Numbered from the stretch's first letter, positions 44,312 to 52,050 are shown. The stretch is 55,757 nt of DNA from Candidatus Bathyarchaeota archaeon (GCA_018652685.1 JABIBQ010000079.1:1-55757), one strand, 5' to 3'. Translations and numbers: made by a program. The notes: generated from the letters alone by a model not told the origin.

Positions 44312-44440
44312 TTAATTGTCTCTGCCATCATAACCACAGGAGGGACATTTCCAAAAGTGCTCTTCCTTCTCGTGATCATATGTTGGATACATTATTCCTT
44401 CACATTTTTTACAGTCAGGATATTCATTTGATGTGTTCAG
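44312..44440 (-). CDS. 42-aa zinc-ribbon protein with non-standard start
   Basis: Frame with CKKCEGIMYP and CPSCGYDGRDN, a typical zinc ribbon. The only start in register is CTG at 44440, which has GGAGGTGAT 5-13 nt upstream; the ATG in that region is in another frame and ends after seven codons. Either CTG is used, or one base is missing in the sequence. It lies between DUF134 copy 2 and cdhA on the same strand. Confidence 0.5.
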   Translation of the reverse strand: MNTSNEYPDCKKCEGIMYPTYDHEKEEHFWKCPSCGYDGRDN

Positions 44441-44477
44441 CCGGCATCACCTCCATTTTATTTCTTTTCACGCGCCC

Positions 44478-44783
44478 CTAAGGAGAATCCAATAGTTCTA
44501 TTCTCCGTCCTTCAATAAGTGCGACAGCTATCTTTCGCCTTCCAGACTGAAGGAGTCGCCATATAGTTCCCCTGCTTGTTTCCATCCGTTGCCCTGCTTC
44601 CTGCTGATTCAAGTCTTCAATATCAATCAGTTTTATTACCTCAAGCTCGGCTGGCTCGATAAGTACGGGTTCGAGGCTGTTGGGAGGCTCTGGGTTGAAT
44701 GCCTTTATTTCTGTGGTGTGGCTGACCTTTACTGGATGAGGCATTCTACCGTATCTGCCCCTTCTCCGCCTTCTGCGCATCAT
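44478..44783 (-). CDS. DUF134 helix-turn-helix protein, copy 2
   Basis: 101 aa. Same layout as copy 1: RRRRRRGRYGR N-terminus, and HTH DLNQQEAGQRMETSRGTIWRLLQSGRRK. It is divergent from the DUF5320-NifX pair, across a control region that matches module 1. Likely autoregulatory via GTG-N6-CAC sites. Confidence 0.85.
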   Translation of the reverse strand: MMRRRRRRGRYGRMPHPVKVSHTTEIKAFNPEPPNSLEPVLIEPAELEVIKLIDIEDLNQQEAGQRMETSRGTIWRLLQSGRRKIAVALIEGRRIELLDSP

Positions 44784-44793
44784 ACATCATTAC

Positions 44794-44858
44794 GTGCAAT
44801 ATCACAATATTTAAATAATTCCGTGTAATAACACACAATTGAAAGTGTGTATATGCAC
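44794..44858. promoter_or_regulatory. triple GTG-N6-CAC operator region, module 2
   Basis: Sites GTGCAATATCAC (44794-44805), GTGTAATAACAC (44823-44834) and GTGTATATGCAC (44847-44858), with TATTTAAATA at 44808-44817. Spacings 29 and 24 nt, mirroring module 1 in the opposite orientation. Confidence 0.75.
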
Positions 44859-44875
44859 ATAATGGAGATGAAAAC

Positions 44876-45181
44876 ATGAGATACGGAAGAAGAAGATACC
44901 CAGGAAATGGTCCTTGGCGTGATGTGCCATCAGCTCAACGCCTGGGATGGGGAAAGGGATATGGACGAGGCTACGGCCGAGGATATGGCTACACTGGAAT
45001 TGATCCCACTAAGTGTGCAAGGTTCCCATGGCGGCAGAGATGGTGGTGGAGCAACCCAGACACAGATACCTCTGTTGGAACCGAAAAGGAATTCCTAGAG
45101 GGACACGTCGATGACCTGACCAAGGAGTTAGAAGTCCTCAAAAAGAAACTCAGCGAGTTTCTCGAAGAGAAGACTCCATAA
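44876..45181 (+). CDS. DUF5320-like protein
   Basis: 101 aa. Gly/Tyr/Arg-rich N-terminus with repeats of GRGYG (residues about 27-40), single cysteine at FPWRQRWWW-proximal CARFPW, then a C-terminal coiled coil (FLEGHVDDLTKELEVLKKKLSEFLEE). Mirrors the gene at 37914. First gene of a two-gene unit with NifX. Confidence 0.75.
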   Translation: MRYGRRRYPGNGPWRDVPSAQRLGWGKGYGRGYGRGYGYTGIDPTKCARFPWRQRWWWSNPDTDTSVGTEKEFLEGHVDDLTKELEVLKKKLSEFLEEKTP

Positions 45182-45201
45182 CCCCTCGATTGGTGATATA
45201 A

Positions 45202-45537
45202 ATGAGGATAGCGATACCAACATTAGGGACTCGTAAATTATCTAACAAGGTAGCGGACACGTTTTCGAGGGCACCAACATTCACCATTGTATCACTTAAA
45301 GACCTCGAGATTGTGGACGTCGAGACAATCGAAAACCCCGCATCGTCCTTAGAAAAGGGAGCCGGCCCCATTGCAGCAAGAACGCTCAAGAATAAAAATG
45401 TTGACTTACTCATCACTGGAGAGCTGGGGCCGGGTGCAAGAAACATCCTTGAAGATTTTAACATCACGACCTATCGAGCACATATCGGGAAAAAAGTCAA
45501 TGAGACGATAGAGGAATGGAAAAAACTAGGACTCTAA
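45202..45537 (+). CDS. NifX/NifB-fold cluster-binding protein
   Basis: 111 aa. The dinitrogenase-cofactor fold is shown by MRIAIPTLG, VADTFSRAPTFTIVSLKD, ENPASSLEKGAGPIAARTL and DLLITGELGPGARNIL. It may bind Mo- or Fe-containing clusters. Its 3' end overlaps the convergent MinD-ferredoxin gene by 12 nt. Confidence 0.85.
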   Translation: MRIAIPTLGTRKLSNKVADTFSRAPTFTIVSLKDLEIVDVETIENPASSLEKGAGPIAARTLKNKNVDLLITGELGPGARNILEDFNITTYRAHIGKKVNETIEEWKKLGL

Positions 45538-46389
45538 CTGAGCCAAGAGTCTTTTCCATATCTTTCTTATCGCCAACGCGGCCGGAGAATCGGGTTTAAA
45601 CACGACGATAGGTTGACCTGCGACCATTGACTTTGTCACCTCTGAATCAAATGGAACATGACCGAGATTCACTATTCTCTCCTCCGTACAGAAATCGTCG
45701 ATATCTGATGTATTTTCCTCGTTAATATCGTACTTGTTTACAACCACATACGGGAGGGTCTCAAAGTGCCTTAGCAAATCAATGGCACGTTTTAAGTCAT
45801 GGATACCTGAAAGAGTTGGCTCAACTACAACTAACGCGGCGTTAACGTTGGCAATACTCGCAATAACGGGACACCCGATCCCAGGAGACCCATCAATCAG
45901 AACTAGATCCTTCCCATTGACCTCCGCCATCTTTTTTGCGTTCTGACGCACTAGGCTAACCAGTTTTCCGCTATTCTCCATACCCGGTGTGAGCCTAGCA
46001 TGAGCCATTGGCCCGAAATCAGTCTCGCTGAAGTAAGCGTATCCACATACCCGGTCTTTGAACTCTATGGCCTCGACAGGACAGTTTACTACACATACCA
46101 TACAGCCTTCGCAGTGGATCGAGTCCACTTCGAAGTTTGATATAGCGTTGAACTTGCACAGCTCCACGCACCTACCGCACTCGGTGCACTTTAACGGGTC
46201 AATTTCGGCCAGCTTTAGTCCCTTGAACTCTATCGTCTCTGTTATCCTGGGATTCAGGAGCAAATGTAGATTGCTGGCGTCCACGTCGCAGTCGGCGAAA
46301 ACAGAGTTGCTGCTGAGGGCGGCAAAACAAGCCGTGATAGTTGTTTTTCCCGTTCCCCCCTTGCCGCTGAGTACGGTTATTTGGTTCAT
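45526..46389 (-). CDS. MinD-type ATPase with inserted ferredoxin domain (COG1149), copy 1
   Basis: 287 aa. P-loop LSGKGGTGKTT at residue about 6; two 4Fe-4S motifs inserted at about 65-105 (CTECGRCVELCKFNAI, CEGCMVCVVNCPVEAI); then Walker B LVLIDGSPGIGC. Bacterial homologues DVU2103/DVU2104 belong to the ORP complex. It overlaps its paralogue by 4 nt, so the two likely form a heterodimer that moves electrons and clusters with NifX proteins. Confidence 0.88.
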   Translation of the reverse strand: MNQITVLSGKGGTGKTTITACFAALSSNSVFADCDVDASNLHLLLNPRITETIEFKGLKLAEIDPLKCTECGRCVELCKFNAISNFEVDSIHCEGCMVCVVNCPVEAIEFKDRVCGYAYFSETDFGPMAHARLTPGMENSGKLVSLVRQNAKKMAEVNGKDLVLIDGSPGIGCPVIASIANVNAALVVVEPTLSGIHDLKRAIDLLRHFETLPYVVVNKYDINEENTSDIDDFCTEERIVNLGHVPFDSEVTKSMVAGQPIVVFKPDSPAALAIRKIWKRLLAQLES

Positions 46390-47219
46390 TGTACTCTCTC
46401 CTGTATCTTCTCAAGCAATTTTTGAAAATTAGCTCTCCACTCTGGCATACCCTCAACGAAGGGAATTCCTCTTGAATATAGTTCAGCTATTTTCCTGTCG
46501 TAAGGGATCTCCATCAGTATGGGCAGTTTCATTCTCTCACAGTAATCATAGACTCCCCTGTCTCCGATTCCCGCAAAGTTAATCACAATCCCGAGAGGAA
46601 TTCCCAACTCCATAACCACTTCAACGGCTATCTCCAAGTCGTGTAGCCCGAACGGTGTCGGCTCGGTTACCATCACACAAAAATCGGTGTCCATTATTGA
46701 TTCAACAACTGGACAAGAGGTACCCGGAGGGGAGTCCAGTATTACTAATCCTTGGGTTTTTGCTTTTTCTTTAACGGCTGATATAATGGGCACGGCTAGA
46801 GCTTCACCGATATTCAGTTTCCCGTAAACAAGCTCTATACCGTTTACGTCCCCGATGAATATCTCGCCAAGGTTCCTTGGTTTCTCAGTTATCGCCTCTG
46901 TTGGACATACTAACTTGCATCCCCCGCAGCTATGACATAGCGCCGGGAATACCATGGCGGTTTCCCCGGCCACAAATAGAGCGTTAAACTGGCAGAACTC
47001 AGCGCATTTCCTACAATAATTACACTTTGACTCATCGATCTCTGGAACTAGAAGTTCAACAGATTCTGAGACGGTGTCAGAGGGTTTGATGAATATGTAA
47101 TCATTTGGTTCCTCAACATCGCAGTCCAGCACTTGATCGGCGTCAACAGATATGGCTAGGTTGATGGCAACGAGTGTCTTCCCCGTGCCACCCTTTCCAC
47201 TGGCTACTACTATTTTCAT
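46386..47219 (-). CDS. MinD-type ATPase with inserted ferredoxin domain (COG1149), copy 2
   Basis: 277 aa. P-loop ASGKGGTGKTL, ferredoxin motifs CNYCRKCAEFCQFNAL and CHSCGGCKLVCPTEAI, Walker B LVILDSPPGTSCP. Same organisation as copy 1, with moderate sequence difference. In an operon with two NifX-fold genes upstream and copy 1 downstream. Confidence 0.88.
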   Translation of the reverse strand: MKIVVASGKGGTGKTLVAINLAISVDADQVLDCDVEEPNDYIFIKPSDTVSESVELLVPEIDESKCNYCRKCAEFCQFNALFVAGETAMVFPALCHSCGGCKLVCPTEAITEKPRNLGEIFIGDVNGIELVYGKLNIGEALAVPIISAVKEKAKTQGLVILDSPPGTSCPVVESIMDTDFCVMVTEPTPFGLHDLEIAVEVVMELGIPLGIVINFAGIGDRGVYDYCERMKLPILMEIPYDRKIAELYSRGIPFVEGMPEWRANFQKLLEKIQERVQ

Positions 47220-47225
47220 AGCTGA

Positions 47226-47597
47226 TCAGTGAGCATGGCCTTCGAGGCAGCCCTCAGTGAGTTCTTCCATTCCACCCTTGATGAAAGCTTTCACATTCTC
47301 CAAGCTGTTCATGCTTACACCCTTAAGTACAGCTATACCTAGTCTCTGAAACATTTGAATGGCCTTCATACCCATCCCTGAAGAGATAACTACCTCACCT
47401 CCGAGACTCTTTATCTTCTCAGGTGGTGCACCTACACCTCCGAAGTGATCACTCGTGTTCTTGGCGACTCCGTCCTCCGTGATCTGCTCGTCTTCTACGA
47501 CGTACCACGCAAAATAGGGAGCGCGCCCAAAGTGGGCTGAAAGGGTTTCTCCTGTCTCGTTTTCTGCTGGAATTACTATTTTTACTATTTCATTCAT
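47226..47597 (-). CDS. NifX/ORP-fold protein with His-containing tail
   Basis: 123 aa. VKIVIPAENE start, SAHFGRAPYFAWYVVEDEQ, NTSDHFGGVGAPPEKIKSLGGEVVISSGMG core, and a C-terminal tail CLEGHAH with possible metal ligands. Family members (ORP, NifX, NafY) bind Mo-Cu or Fe-Mo clusters. Confidence 0.87.
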   Translation of the reverse strand: MNEIVKIVIPAENETGETLSAHFGRAPYFAWYVVEDEQITEDGVAKNTSDHFGGVGAPPEKIKSLGGEVVISSGMGMKAIQMFQRLGIAVLKGVSMNSLENVKAFIKGGMEELTEGCLEGHAH

Positions 47598-47600
47598 CTC

Positions 47601-47975
47601 CTAACTTCTTATTCGCTGACCGTGATGACCGGATACAGTGGGGTTTGTTGTTTCATTCAACTTACCCTCGTTATACTGGGTTATGGCCTCTTTCACGGTG
47701 CCAACAGCCCCTGTATAGATTTTGATGCCGGTTCTGCTTAGTGCAGAGTATGCATTCGGTCCAACGTGTCCTGTTATCACGACTTCCACGTCAAGGGAGG
47801 CAACTTTCTGGGCTGCGCCGATTCCTGCTCCGTGAGTAGAATGTATGCTACTGTTTTCAAGTGCTTCAGCTTGCATAGTATTCATGTCCACTATCAGGAA
47901 ATTTAGGCATCTTCCAAAACGGGGATCTACATCAGAATCAATGTTATCCCCAGTTGATGTTACTGCTATTTTCAT
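47601..47975 (-). CDS. NifX/ORP-fold protein
   Basis: 124 aa. MKIAVTSTGDNIDSDVDPRFGRCLNFLIVD is the canonical start with the FGRC/FGRA loop, followed by THGAGIGAAQKVASLDVEVVITGHVGPNAYSAL. Ends in a basic HGQRIRS tail. It lies 3 nt upstream of the second NifX gene and directly after Mrp. Confidence 0.87.
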   Translation of the reverse strand: MKIAVTSTGDNIDSDVDPRFGRCLNFLIVDMNTMQAEALENSSIHSTHGAGIGAAQKVASLDVEVVITGHVGPNAYSALSRTGIKIYTGAVGTVKEAITQYNEGKLNETTNPTVSGHHGQRIRS

Positions 47976-48802
47976 TTACGGTACCTTCTTTTCGATCTTT
48001 TTGATTATCTGTATGAACGCTTCTACCGCTGGTGAGCCAGGATGCTTTACAATAAATGGCACACCCTCGTCACTATCGGCTGCTACCTGAGGGTCTAGAG
48101 GTATGCTTCCAAGGAGTTCGACATCCATCTCGTCTGATACTTTTGCGCCTCCTCCCTTGCTGAAGACCTCTATTATCTCTCCGCAGTGGGGACAAGGCAT
48201 GCCACTCATGTTCTCGACTATGCCAAGGATGGGGACATTCATTTTGCGTGCGAAAGTTACCGCTTTTTTGACCACTGCTTGACTGACCTCGCTGGGAATA
48301 GTGACGATTATTACTCCATCCATCTCGGGTAAGAGTTGTAGAATGCTAAGGCTTTCATCGCCGGTACCCGGGGGGAGGTCTACTAGTAGATAGTCCAAGT
48401 CACCCCAGTTCACTTCTTCAAGGAACTGTCGAATAGCTCCCATCTTCAAGGGTCCTCTCCAGATAACTGGCGCGTCATCGTTTGGTAGAAGAAACGCCAT
48501 GGATACTACCTTGATGTATTCTGGGCCAATTATAGGGCGTATCCCGTCTGGTCCACTACCCATTTTTTTCCCTGTAGTCCAAGCATTTTAGGGACACAGG
48601 GCCCCGTCAAATCCGCATCTAAAATGGCTACTTTGTTTGTTCGATTATTTCTAGCAAGGCCCATTGCTAGGTTTATTGCTACAAGCGTTTTACCTACGCC
48701 TCCTTTTCCGCTGATGACTGCTATCTTATGTTTGATCTTACTCATTCGTTGTTTGATTTGGTCCGCTTGTCTAGCCTTTTCTTCCCATTGATTTTGATCC
48801 AT
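47976..48802 (-). CDS. Mrp/NBP35 Fe-S scaffold ATPase, interrupted by a -1 frameshift
   Basis: Two overlapping frames make one Mrp. The N-part (48802 to 48530) has P-loop ISGKGGVGKT and DADLTGPCVPKMLGL. The C-part (48563 to 47976) has IIGPEYIKVVSMAFLLP, Walker B LLVDLPPGTGDES and the cluster-binding CPHC. The switch is at seven A (A AAA AAA); re-reading one base (-1) joins them into a 275-aa protein of normal length. It could be programmed slippage, a sequencing indel or a pseudogene. Second gene of the CGGC-Mrp-NifX operon. Confidence 0.82.
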
Positions 48803-48817
48803 TTGTGTTTTTGACAA

Positions 48818-49309
48818 TTAATCCACCATTTTCTTTGAAGATTCTTCTTTCAGATAATTTGGTCTGGTAGAATCGTATTTCCTTGAAGCCAAGGGATCGG
48901 ACGCTAATGGTTTTACGAACTTTTCTACTTGGTCTCTTTTCCAGTCTCCAATTGCATTGTGGGTATCAATATAGTTCTGTGGCATCGGGTGTGTACCGAT
49001 AACAACGGGGAGCCCCACCACGTTCTCGATGTAATCTTTGTGATCTCCTATGTATGGACAGGCGGGGTATCCTGCTAGATAACAAGAAGCAAGATGGATA
49101 ACATCTGCACCTATTTTCTTCATGTCCGCTGCTGCAAACTCCAAGCGTTCTCCAGGACAGCCTCCGCATGCCACCCAACCGACAAGCAATATATCTTCAG
49201 ATTTTGGATATGATGAAAACATGCCTTCTCTATTAGCGATCGCCTTGAAGCATTTGTATCCTGTACATGTACGATTCCTGTCACAAATTATTACCCCGAC
49301 CTTTACCAT
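48818..49309 (-). CDS. CGGC-domain metal-binding protein
   Basis: 163 aa. Named motif at WVACGGCPGER (about residues 46-56), with further cysteines NRTCTGYKCF near the N-terminus and SCYLAGYPACPY after. CGGC proteins are predicted redox or metal carriers of anaerobes. First gene of the cluster, with operator site B upstream; its end abuts Mrp. Confidence 0.87.
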   Translation of the reverse strand: MVKVGVIICDRNRTCTGYKCFKAIANREGMFSSYPKSEDILLVGWVACGGCPGERLEFAAADMKKIGADVIHLASCYLAGYPACPYIGDHKDYIENVVGLPVVIGTHPMPQNYIDTHNAIGDWKRDQVEKFVKPLASDPLASRKYDSTRPNYLKEESSKKMVD

Positions 49310-49345
49310 TTCGACCTCAACTCCATTCTGTTAGACACAGACCTT

Positions 49346-49369
49346 ATAGATAACAATTACACCTATAAC
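49346..49369 (-). promoter_or_regulatory. GTTAT-N10-GTTATCTAT operator, site B (CGGC operon / padR)
   Basis: Identical core to site A, placed 37 nt before the CGGC gene with TATATATGTTTA just upstream in that direction. The divergent padR gene starts 55 nt on the other side, so a bound PadR could control both. Confidence 0.8.
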
Positions 49370-49423
49370 ATAAACATATATATGGTTTTAGCTTAGATTC
49401 ATAATAGTTAAAGAGAAATAATT

Positions 49424-49798
49424 ATGTCAGGTAGAGCCGGTCGGGGAAAAAGCGGTACATGGATACAGTTACTCATCCTCAGAATCCTGTATGATTCTCC
49501 TACACATGGATATGAAATAATAAAAAAAGTGAATACTTTTCAAGCGGGTAGGAGACCCATCAAACCGGGAAGTATGTACACTATTTTAAGAAGGATGGAG
49601 GAGGATGGCCTTCTTGAATCAACGTGGGATGAAGAGACAGCTCGTTTAAACCGTAGAGTTTACACCTTTTCAGAGAAGGGTTTTGAAAGACTTAAGGACG
49701 GTCGTAAAATGATTGAGGAACAACTTACGGTTCTTACGAAGATGAAGCAATTCTATGATGAACATTTTATCGAACATGAAATTGAGGACGAGAAGTAA
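49424..49798 (+). CDS. PadR-family transcriptional regulator
   Basis: 124 aa. PadR winged helix: LILRILYDSPTHGYEIIKKV, RRPIKPGSMYTILRRMEEDGLLES (recognition helix) and RRVYTFSEKGFERL (wing). A C-terminal helical dimerisation segment follows. It is divergent from the CGGC-Mrp-NifX-MinD operon across site B, and is the best candidate regulator of all six GTTAT sites. Confidence 0.9.
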   Translation: MSGRAGRGKSGTWIQLLILRILYDSPTHGYEIIKKVNTFQAGRRPIKPGSMYTILRRMEEDGLLESTWDEETARLNRRVYTFSEKGFERLKDGRKMIEEQLTVLTKMKQFYDEHFIEHEIEDEK

Positions 49799-49884
49799 AA
49801 CGAATTCCAATTACATCGTTCATGTATCGTAGTCTCGTTTCACTAAAATACTGACACGAATACTAAAAAGACTAGAACAAAGAA

Positions 49885-51039
49885 TTATTGAGACCAAAAT
49901 ATCTTGGGTTTAATTTTGTCTCGTTTTGCCTCGATCCTATCCTTATATTCAATCAACTTGGGTAAAGTTATTCTAAGTTCGTCTTCTAAATTGAATTTAG
50001 GTTTAAACCCGAGCGCGGGAAGGTGCTTCATATCGGGTTCATATCTATGTTTTTCGGCCTCTAATCTAGGATTAGGGATATTGCGTATCTTTCCCTCCAA
50101 ATCATACTCTTTAGCTACTTTTGAAACAATTTCAGCTAATGCATTGACACTGTAGGTCTCGTCAAATTGGTTGAATACGCGATATTCTGTTTCATCGGGG
50201 GGATTTTCTACTGCTAGTGTGAAACATTGCATGCTATCTCTTAATGCCAAATATCCTCGGGTTTGTCCTCCTTTTCCATAGGGAGTTACGTCGTGACCAA
50301 CAACGGCTTGTGCACAGAATCTATTGATTGCAGTACCCCAGACTTCGTCAAAATCGAATCTCGTTATGAGATCGTCAGTTTCCATGTCGTCTGTTAAGAC
50401 CCCATGAACGACACCTTGCATAACATCTGTTGCCCTTAGACCCCAAATTTTGTTTGCAAACATTATATTCCATGTTTCATGGACTTTAGCTAAATGGTAC
50501 CAGCTGCCCGGTTGTCTGGGATAAGGTAGTTTGTCTTTACGTCCTCGATATTCGATCTCAAAGAATCCTTCAGGTATATCCAGGTTCGGAGTACCATATT
50601 CGCCCATTGTTCCAAGTTTTAGTAGATGGCAATTAGGTACATGATCTTTCATGGCAAACAGAATGTTATTGTTTCCAATGATGTTGTTATTTTGAGTATA
50701 ATTGCAATGGTCAACATCAATCATACTGTATGGCGCACTCGGGATTTCTCCTAGATGAACTATGCAGTCGGGCATCTCTTTCTTGACGACCAAATCAGTG
50801 AAACTTGGTTCTACAAGGTCACCTCGATAGAACGTTAAATCTTTTCCAGAGACCTCCTTGTATCTAATACGCCTTTCATTCATTGTTTTAATTGGAGTTG
50901 CGCTCCAACTGCCCGTCTCATTCACATTTTTACGCCTACTGAGATTATCTACACCGGACACTTCATGACCTCTACTGCTCAAATGCATACTAAGTGGCCA
51001 GCCCAGATAGCCATCCATCCCCATAATCATAACTTTCAT
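49885..51039 (-). CDS. UDP-sulfoquinovose synthase-like NAD-dependent epimerase
   Basis: 384 aa SDR-fold enzyme. The Rossmann motif is GMDGYLGWPL (about residues 7-16). Active-site features are LGTMGEYG and the YHLAKVHE segment (Tyr-x3-Lys). The CNYTQNNNIIGNNNIL block follows. It resembles SQD1 and the Sulfolobus Agl3, which make UDP-sulfoquinovose for glycolipids or S-layer glycans. Operator site C lies upstream. Confidence 0.85.
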   Translation of the reverse strand: MKVMIMGMDGYLGWPLSMHLSSRGHEVSGVDNLSRRKNVNETGSWSATPIKTMNERRIRYKEVSGKDLTFYRGDLVEPSFTDLVVKKEMPDCIVHLGEIPSAPYSMIDVDHCNYTQNNNIIGNNNILFAMKDHVPNCHLLKLGTMGEYGTPNLDIPEGFFEIEYRGRKDKLPYPRQPGSWYHLAKVHETWNIMFANKIWGLRATDVMQGVVHGVLTDDMETDDLITRFDFDEVWGTAINRFCAQAVVGHDVTPYGKGGQTRGYLALRDSMQCFTLAVENPPDETEYRVFNQFDETYSVNALAEIVSKVAKEYDLEGKIRNIPNPRLEAEKHRYEPDMKHLPALGFKPKFNLEDELRITLPKLIEYKDRIEAKRDKIKPKIFWSQ

Positions 51040-51088
51040 TTTTTTACACCATTTTTGTATATGTTACTACCTAACTGTAGTATACTTT

Positions 51089-51118
51089 GTTATATATATT
51101 TTTGTTATCTATAACAAA
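51089..51118. promoter_or_regulatory. GTTAT-N10-GTTATCTAT operator, site C, with perfect palindrome
   Basis: Plus strand GTTAT (51089) then GTTATCTAT (51104) keep the 15-nt period. The right half is a perfect palindrome, TTTGTTAT-CT-ATAACAAA (51101-51118). It lies 50 nt before the epimerase start. Confidence 0.72.
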
Positions 51119-51185
51119 TATATGCTTCTGGGGAGTGAACTATAATTAAATATGGTTTATCAAGAAATTAATAATTTAGTTTTAA

Positions 51186-51243
51186 CTTGGATGTGCAAGA
51201 TTCAAGTCCCAGTGATATCATGACGGGGATGCACATCCAAGTC
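51186..51243. other. long perfect stem-loop between epimerase and cytochrome genes
   Basis: 13-bp arms ACTTGGATGTGCA (51186-51198) and TGCACATCCAAGT (51231-51243) with a 32-nt loop that contains its own palindromic TGATATCA. It starts 12 nt past the cytochrome-like stop, so may be a processing or termination signal, or a small RNA read from the plus strand (TATA-like AATTAAATATGG about 45 nt before). Confidence 0.55.
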
Positions 51244-51255
51244 GCGCGTGATATA

Positions 51256-52050
51256 CTAGTTGGGGTGGGCGTCTCCGTGGCAAGTGTCACAGTCCATCTT
51301 AGCGAAGACGTTGTTCACTGGGCCTTCTTTTCCGTGGCATGCTCCACACTCAATTACTGAGTCTGGCACCTGGAAAACTGGCGCAAAGTTTCCATCCGCC
51401 TCTGCGTTCAACATCTCAACGATCTTACCCGCTGTATCTGCACAGAGCCTTGCACATCTCTCAGCCCTCGAAGGATCATTTTCTGCAAAACCAGATGCGT
51501 TGCTCCAGTTTGTAACTGATGCATGGCAGAGTGGTGAGTTGCTAACAGATTTAGCAATATCTCCCTCAACCTTAAGGGCAGTTTCCGGGGCATAGACTGG
51601 CAAATCCGTCTCAGTGTACCAACCCATCAACTCGTTGATTGTTGCACCACCCGTAACTGTGTTAATGGCCATACCTCCACCGGTTAATACCCCACAAGTG
51701 GAACCCCAACCCTTGATGCCTCCCCCACCAAAGACTGCCATCTTTGTTGGCATGGCTGTGAATGGGTGTCCGACCTGCTCCCTTAGCTCGCCGATGACTC
51801 CCTCAAAAACCGAGTAGCAGCATCCTCCCTGGAAATATGCCTCATAGGCTCTTTTCTGAACTGCGTCAACGTTTAGTTTTGTGTAGGTCCATGGATGTTC
51901 AGGTACTTCTTGTGGAACCTCGACCTCTTTTTCAATAATTGTTTCTTTGGGTGTTAGAAACGAGTACCCGCCGATTGCGCCAATTGCAACTCCGCCGACG
52001 GCCGCACCTGCCATTCTTACGAACTCTCTTCGAGATACTTCTTCAGTCAA
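51256..52050 (-). CDS. Tat-exported C_GCAxxG_C_C family protein with two CxxCH motifs
   Basis: 264 aa. A twin-arginine signal (SRREFVRMAG) and hydrophobic segment lead to a C_GCAxxG domain (GGCCYSVF, GWGSTCGVLTGG), related to split-Soret cytochrome c. Two heme motifs close to the C-terminus (CGACH, CDTCH) suggest covalent c-type hemes. Probably an extracellular electron carrier. A variant, GCCYS for GCAQS, is noted. Operator site D lies upstream. Confidence 0.82.
   Translation of the reverse strand: MTEEVSRREFVRMAGAAVGGVAIGAIGGYSFLTPKETIIEKEVEVPQEVPEHPWTYTKLNVDAVQKRAYEAYFQGGCCYSVFEGVIGELREQVGHPFTAMPTKMAVFGGGGIKGWGSTCGVLTGGGMAINTVTGGATINELMGWYTETDLPVYAPETALKVEGDIAKSVSNSPLCHASVTNWSNASGFAENDPSRAERCARLCADTAGKIVEMLNAEADGNFAPVFQVPDSVIECGACHGKEGPVNNVFAKMDCDTCHGDAHPN

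Noticed and set aside
51199-51230. tRNA-like T-loop (GATTCAAGTCCC) in the hairpin loop
   Set aside because: No acceptor, D or anticodon arms can be formed around it.
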